A DNA stretch of 64,000 nt. Origin: Echinococcus granulosus. Its lineage: Eukaryota; Platyhelminthes; Cestoda; Cyclophyllidea; Taeniidae. The translations under genes and the position numbers were made by a program. Positions 58,901 to 64,000 of this stretch are shown piece after piece (the first letter of the stretch is position 1; the number at the start of each line of letters is the position of its first letter). The stretch covers positions 188,114 to 252,113 of the forward strand of contig NW_020170386.1 in NCBI RefSeq assembly GCF_000524195.1, in the 5' to 3' direction. The notes under the pieces are model-generated. The model did no database searches and was not told where the DNA came from. It saw only the letters and a list, made by a program, of their open reading frames with translations.

Positions 58901-61900
58901 TTGCAAAATTAATACATTTAGACATTTTGGAATTTGCGATTCAAAAAAGTTCCAGTGAGGAAAAATTATGTGCGGGTTAAAATTTTACCTGAACGGAGGA
59001 TGGTGACTTTCTCAATCAAGTGATAGGAGTCAAATAACTGAGAATACTCATAGAGGACTTTCTTATCTTCCTCTCTTATTTATCATAAAAATTAATGAAT
59101 TCAATGAATTACGTCACAGCAACCACCTACTCTCCCTATGTATCCTATGGCTCTAGACAGGGTTAAGTAAAAGGAATTTTAGGCTTGGAATGGAATTTTG
59201 GCAGAAAGAGCACACCACACGACCATTTCGATTCGTTAGTTTGCCATTGATTTGCTGCTGCAGTTTTTTAATTCTAAGGAATTGAAAAAGTGTAGGACCC
59301 TTGAACTGTGAAGGCCAATTGGAGAGACCTAGATTCAAGGTTTTACTAGACTACTATCAGCCCTCATCAATTGTAAATTAACCGAATAATCAGCAATTTA
59401 ATAGCTTCCTTGGCTTCTTTATTGCCTTTTGGCATATAAATTAAAGAAGCTCCGTTCGTAAGTTTAGAGCTATTATGTACTAAGTTAATGCAAAACTCAA
59501 TCAACCATCGCACAATGTTTTCTTATGCGCTGGAGTTTACTGCTCCCCTCATTTCTTTCCCTAAGTCATTTCAAAAATCAGTTTACTCGCGATGAGTTAT
59601 TTTTACAGTAATTCGTCTCTATAACAAGTTTTTGTCCTGGTCCATTAGCTGACTGAGATTACCCCGGGGAGGAAGAAAACAATTAATGTTTCCCTTTGTT
59701 TTCATGCTTTTGAACAATTCTCTTTTGCTCGTGTGTGGTACTAGTTATTAATCACATTTTCCGCTCCACAACTGTGATTACAACCAGTGCAACATTAAAA
59801 GATCAATTTAGATGAATAATCCCGTAGTTTTAGCCCAAATTGCTATAATGTCTCGCAGGTAGGAACGTAAAAGCGCGGTCAGCTCTGTGAATCTTTCCCC
59901 AATAATTAGCAAACTTACTATTCTTTTGTGATTCTCGCAAGTCTGTAGCCTTTGTAGAGCTAGGAACAGTCATTCCATGAAAATGTAAGCTGTGTTCCTA
60001 AAATGCTTTAACAGCAAAGTCTGAAATGACATGCCCTTTAAGAAATTGAACATCACAGAGTTCAGCTCACCCAATGAATTTCTAAATAGTTGTTAAATAG
60101 TTTGTCTCTGGTAGATTCTTCCAAGTTTGTGTAACTGAGTAATCACTTTCTTCCACCTCACCACAGTGGCTTCCTCAACATGGTAGTACGAGTGAGTTGG
60201 TTCACATCCACCCGAAATTCGGCAATTGTGACCCGATTACTCTGCAATTCAGGCCGTGGACACCCCTCAAAATTAGCATGTAAAGTGGGCACGTGCTTAC
60301 AAAATCCCCTCTATTCGTTGAATGACTCACTTGTAGTTACCGAGGTAATAAATTACAAGTTTTTTGTTGAATGCTTCGGCTTAAAAAGAGTCTAAAAGAA
60401 GCTTATTAGTTAAGGGTTTGGAAGTGCCATATATAGCGTCACGTTAGGTAATACTTCACGAATCATGTAATATCATTTACGTACTCCCACGATTTCGAAC
60501 GACACCCCGTAACCGCATATAATATACTGTGCATATTCGTTCTAAAATAAGCTCTTATTATATACAATAAGTCTACCCGTTACCTTGATAACCATGAGGT
60601 CGAGCATCACAGATTTCTCTCGACTAACAGTGCTGCTAATAAATGGTCATAGCGTGTATTCCTTCGGGCAAGTAATGACATTGCTGCGCATCCATGTCCC
60701 TGCTTCCTTAACGCATATTTAAAATCCGATTTGTAAATATATTTGTGCATAAATAAATAATGATTAAAAGTGTTTCCAGATTGATGTGCAGAAGAGCAAA
60801 ATACCTTCCCAATTCCCAAGAGCTTTGTTTACATTTGTGTTAATGCACATGACTGATTTCGGCTCTCGGTTGCCCAGCTTCTTACCCCTCTAGGGTCCCT
60901 TTAGCGAGGGAAAAGTTCTTCCCACATTGTTTACACCTCAATCACACCCTCGCAAAAAGCAGTACCAACGAGATACAAAGATGACACTTCTTGTCAAATA
61001 ATGCGGAAATTACTGCCTGTCCCACCCTTCCCCCATAATTCTATTGTTTTGAAAAGTAACAATGATTATTGTTAGAATAATGAATATGTGTATAAAATTG
61101 CAATACTTTTTGTACTGCGCACGTATTTATCAGTACTAGTGGTGGCAAGTGTCCTAGCTTTTTAGAACCATCAGCACTTAAACACTTCACTTGTTGCCCA
61201 CTCTGCGATGCAACCTGCATTGCAGAGGGTTGGGGGAGACAGATGTCGGACAACCTTTTTTGGCGCTTTCACAATAGTCACCAGCATAATTTGGAGAAAT
61301 TTCGCTACATATCCAATTCGTCGTCCCTATGACTAACATAAACAATGCCTTAAGACTGAGACATCTTGCGAGGTTAACAATATCTCTGTTGCTCCACCTT
61401 TCATGTGAGTATTTGACGTTTAAAAGGTGACGTTTCGTTTCATTCCCAATGTATAACGGTTTGAATCGTTGAATCCGCGTTGTCATCGTCTTTTATTAGA
61501 CATTCAAAACAAACAGGTGTCAAGTTGTGTGAGATCATCTAGCACGTCATTTAGAAAAAAACATTCCCACCTATATTTATTTAGCAGAAATTTAAAATAC
61601 AGGCGGAACGAATTACTAACTTCCAGCATACCATATAAAGGTTCCAGAGTTTTTTAACAAAAAGTATATTATTTGGAATGCCAATACGAAGGAAATTTAT
61701 TCATATTACTTGGTATCTCTAAGGGTGAAAACGATCGAATCTCTGAAATGGCGTTGAAAATGAAAAATGTTTTATTCGATCGACGATGCTATCTACCGCT
61801 ATTAATTTCGATAAGCGAAAGTGCTGGGGTGATTTGTGACCAAATTTAAAAGTGGGGCAACTCTTTGAACTCGGTTTTGTAATCACAGATGCAATTGTGC

Positions 61901-64000
61901 TTGGTGTAGCCCTGAGAAGGACATCAAATTAGTACGAATTATTGGGACCCAATGGAACCGCCATATACGACTAGGAGTCGGAGCACTAAAGAACCAGCGG
62001 ACAATTAATGCTATCACACACTCGTTAGTTATAAGAACTGGTTCATTATTGAGCCCCTAAGTGTGTCCGTCATGCCGCAACATTCAAATAGGCTAAACGT
62101 AAGGTTCCATCGTGTTCTTGGAAAATAGTGAGTCCTTCCGGTTTTCTGCAGTGACAACATTTGCTATTAAGGAAACTTTTTTTTCTTATTCTTTATATTC
62201 AAACTTGCAGATTAGGCTTGTATCTACAAGATATTGTTTTGATCATCGTAGTGAAAATGAGGGTTGTGCGTTTGTTTTCAAAGGAAAGGCAGAATTGTTG
62301 CTCTTGTTTGGAATCGAGTGTTCAAATTTATTAGTTATATTTAAAGCCTATACAGAGAATACGGGATTTTATAGAAATTATGGGAGCATGACTTTAACCC
62401 AATCTATGTGCTGTCACAGGAATTCAGTTCTATGCAGGAAATTCATCTCACTTTGAGGTGGCTTAATGGAGATTGGTTATGTAGGCTTAGAGTCTACTTA
62501 CCTCCTTTTAATATTTTCATTGTATAACCCAAAGAATAGTCCTGGGACTATGACTTTAATAACCAAAAATTGCTAGCAAATTTGTGGATGTTATAATCAG
62601 TCTCTACATTGTAGTCAACGTATACTTTGTGGCCATTCTTAACATGGTGAAGAAATTATAAAACAATTTTCTTCGGAGCCATCAGATTTAGTGTAATACG
62701 ATGGATGTTTATCTCTCCGTATTGGCAAGGAGCCACTTTTGACCTGGCCTCTGTGCCACGCCGGACGGGCTGGCCCTCGGACCGTGCCAGTGGCCCAAAT
62801 ACCTTCTCTGTGCTGAATATATATGCTCTGCCCTAGTATTATATCTTCTTTCGTCTTCAGGGAAGTATCGAGACGCTACATTAGTAAGGAGCATTGTTTT
62901 CCGATTTAGTGAGAAGAGTTTGTGAAAATTGGTTCCTAAATGCTAAATTTTGAAGTACCCCTGAATTCTGGTTCATCTTTGATTTGGTAATTTTTAGAAC
63001 AAAGTTTCATGGTTCATTTTCGTGGTGATCCTTCTGTAGTCCTAACTACACCTTATCAAGCCGACATTGCGCAGGAACTAGTTCACCTGTACCACCATAA
63101 AATTATGGGCAGAAAGCCCTTACGACGTACCGTATTATAAAATTCAGGTAAATTTCTGCATGCATTTCTGCTGAAAAAAATAATTGGAACGATACAAGAG
63201 GTGGAAACTCACAGGCCTTCAGATGCGAAATAATTGATAAACTCTCTCCCCTCCTTTAACTATATTTTATGCAAGTTGCGTTAGACAAATAAGGGTCGAC
63301 GAAAAGCGGTTGAAACTAGCATATACTATCCCAAGTTTACATACCTACACAGGTAGTCGGACAATTTTTTTTGCTAAATTTGATGTTATAGACCTAAATA
63401 CTACTAAAATGAAATGATATGATATCGTTTAAAATACACTGACTATTTTTTAATCGTAAACCGGTAAATCTATTGGAAACACACTGTGTTTGGTCTGGGA
63501 TCTAGCCATCTGCCATTAGCAGTGTAACGCTGGAAAACACAGTAATTGGATGAAGGAAATTTCAATCATGAACATTGGATCCATTGAAATCGAAGTTTGA
63601 GGTTTCTACCACGATAGTGATTGTTGACACCTAAACCAATCCACAGTAGAGAGTTCCTTTGACAAGTTTCGGACATGGGATATCATAAGCAATATTATGA
63701 AAAACTGGGTTTCGTACAAATGCAATAATTCCCCATGAAGGACAGAAAGCAATACGTACCTTGATTATATAGCCTTTTAGCCCATCTCGTGCTTATGCCG
63801 ATACTGTCTTCTCTTCCGCAACAAGGAAACACGAGTCCCATAAAGTATTAATCCCCTACCCGGTACACAATGCCCTATACTACTCAGCCTTCGAAATCTA
63901 ACAGGTTGAGGCTGAAGATTAACAAGACAGATAAAAAGAAACTACCTAAACTCTACAAAATAATGACAAAAGTAATGGATTAGGTGAATTTTTAGTCGAA

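Larger units (their letters stand above)
51623..64000. other. Upstream flank of Sox, gene-poor
   Basis: About 12.4 kb. It contains a GC-rich patch at 52630-52870 that may be a Sox promoter or 5' exon, the microsatellite cluster at 54.1 kb, the candidate frame at 55.8 kb, GC-richer patches at 57880-58230 and 62735-62815, and a 123-codon ATG frame at 57033-57404 without a recognised domain. Confidence 0.5.

Overview
This is a multicellular-animal genomic window at moderate AT-rich composition: genes are interrupted, introns run from 31 bp to about 6.5 kb, and no operon structure or prokaryotic signals are present. Four metazoan genes could be reconstructed exon by exon with reading phase conserved at every junction. 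The micro-introns (31-42 bp) in one gene beside kilobase introns in its neighbours fit a parasitic flatworm (tapeworm or fluke); that taxon call is inference, not proven by the sequence.

Layout. (1) About 1.0-14.3 kb, minus strand: a seven-repeat protocadherin in six coding exons, with a likely non-coding, CpG-rich first exon near 15.2-15.5 kb. (2) 14.4-25.9 kb: mostly non-coding, with three short exon-like segments on the minus strand that may belong to an unidentified gene. (3) 25.9-38.4 kb, minus strand: a DOK-type adaptor (PH domain, IRS/DOK-type PTB domain, long Pro/Ser-rich tail) in six coding exons. (4) 39.3-40.2 kb, plus strand: a complete MPDU1 gene with five exons and four micro-introns, divergent from the adaptor gene across about 0.9 kb. 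(5) 40.2-45.3 kb: no confirmed gene; several exon-like pieces. (6) 45.6-51.6 kb, minus strand: a SoxB-class transcription factor in two exons with a long, Glu-rich N-terminal extension. Its stop codon is followed in frame by 94 open codons encoding a membrane segment. (7) 51.7-64 kb: mostly non-coding, with a CA/TG microsatellite cluster near 54.1 kb and a few GC-rich patches.

The genes do not form one pathway. The protocadherin is an adhesion receptor, the PH-PTB protein a receptor-tyrosine-kinase adaptor, MPDU1 an ER factor for dolichol-linked sugars, and Sox a DNA-binding developmental regulator. I saw no reverse transcriptase, transposase, tRNA, rRNA or CRISPR. Start codons and exon ends below were set by reading splice sites by eye; no transcript evidence was available.
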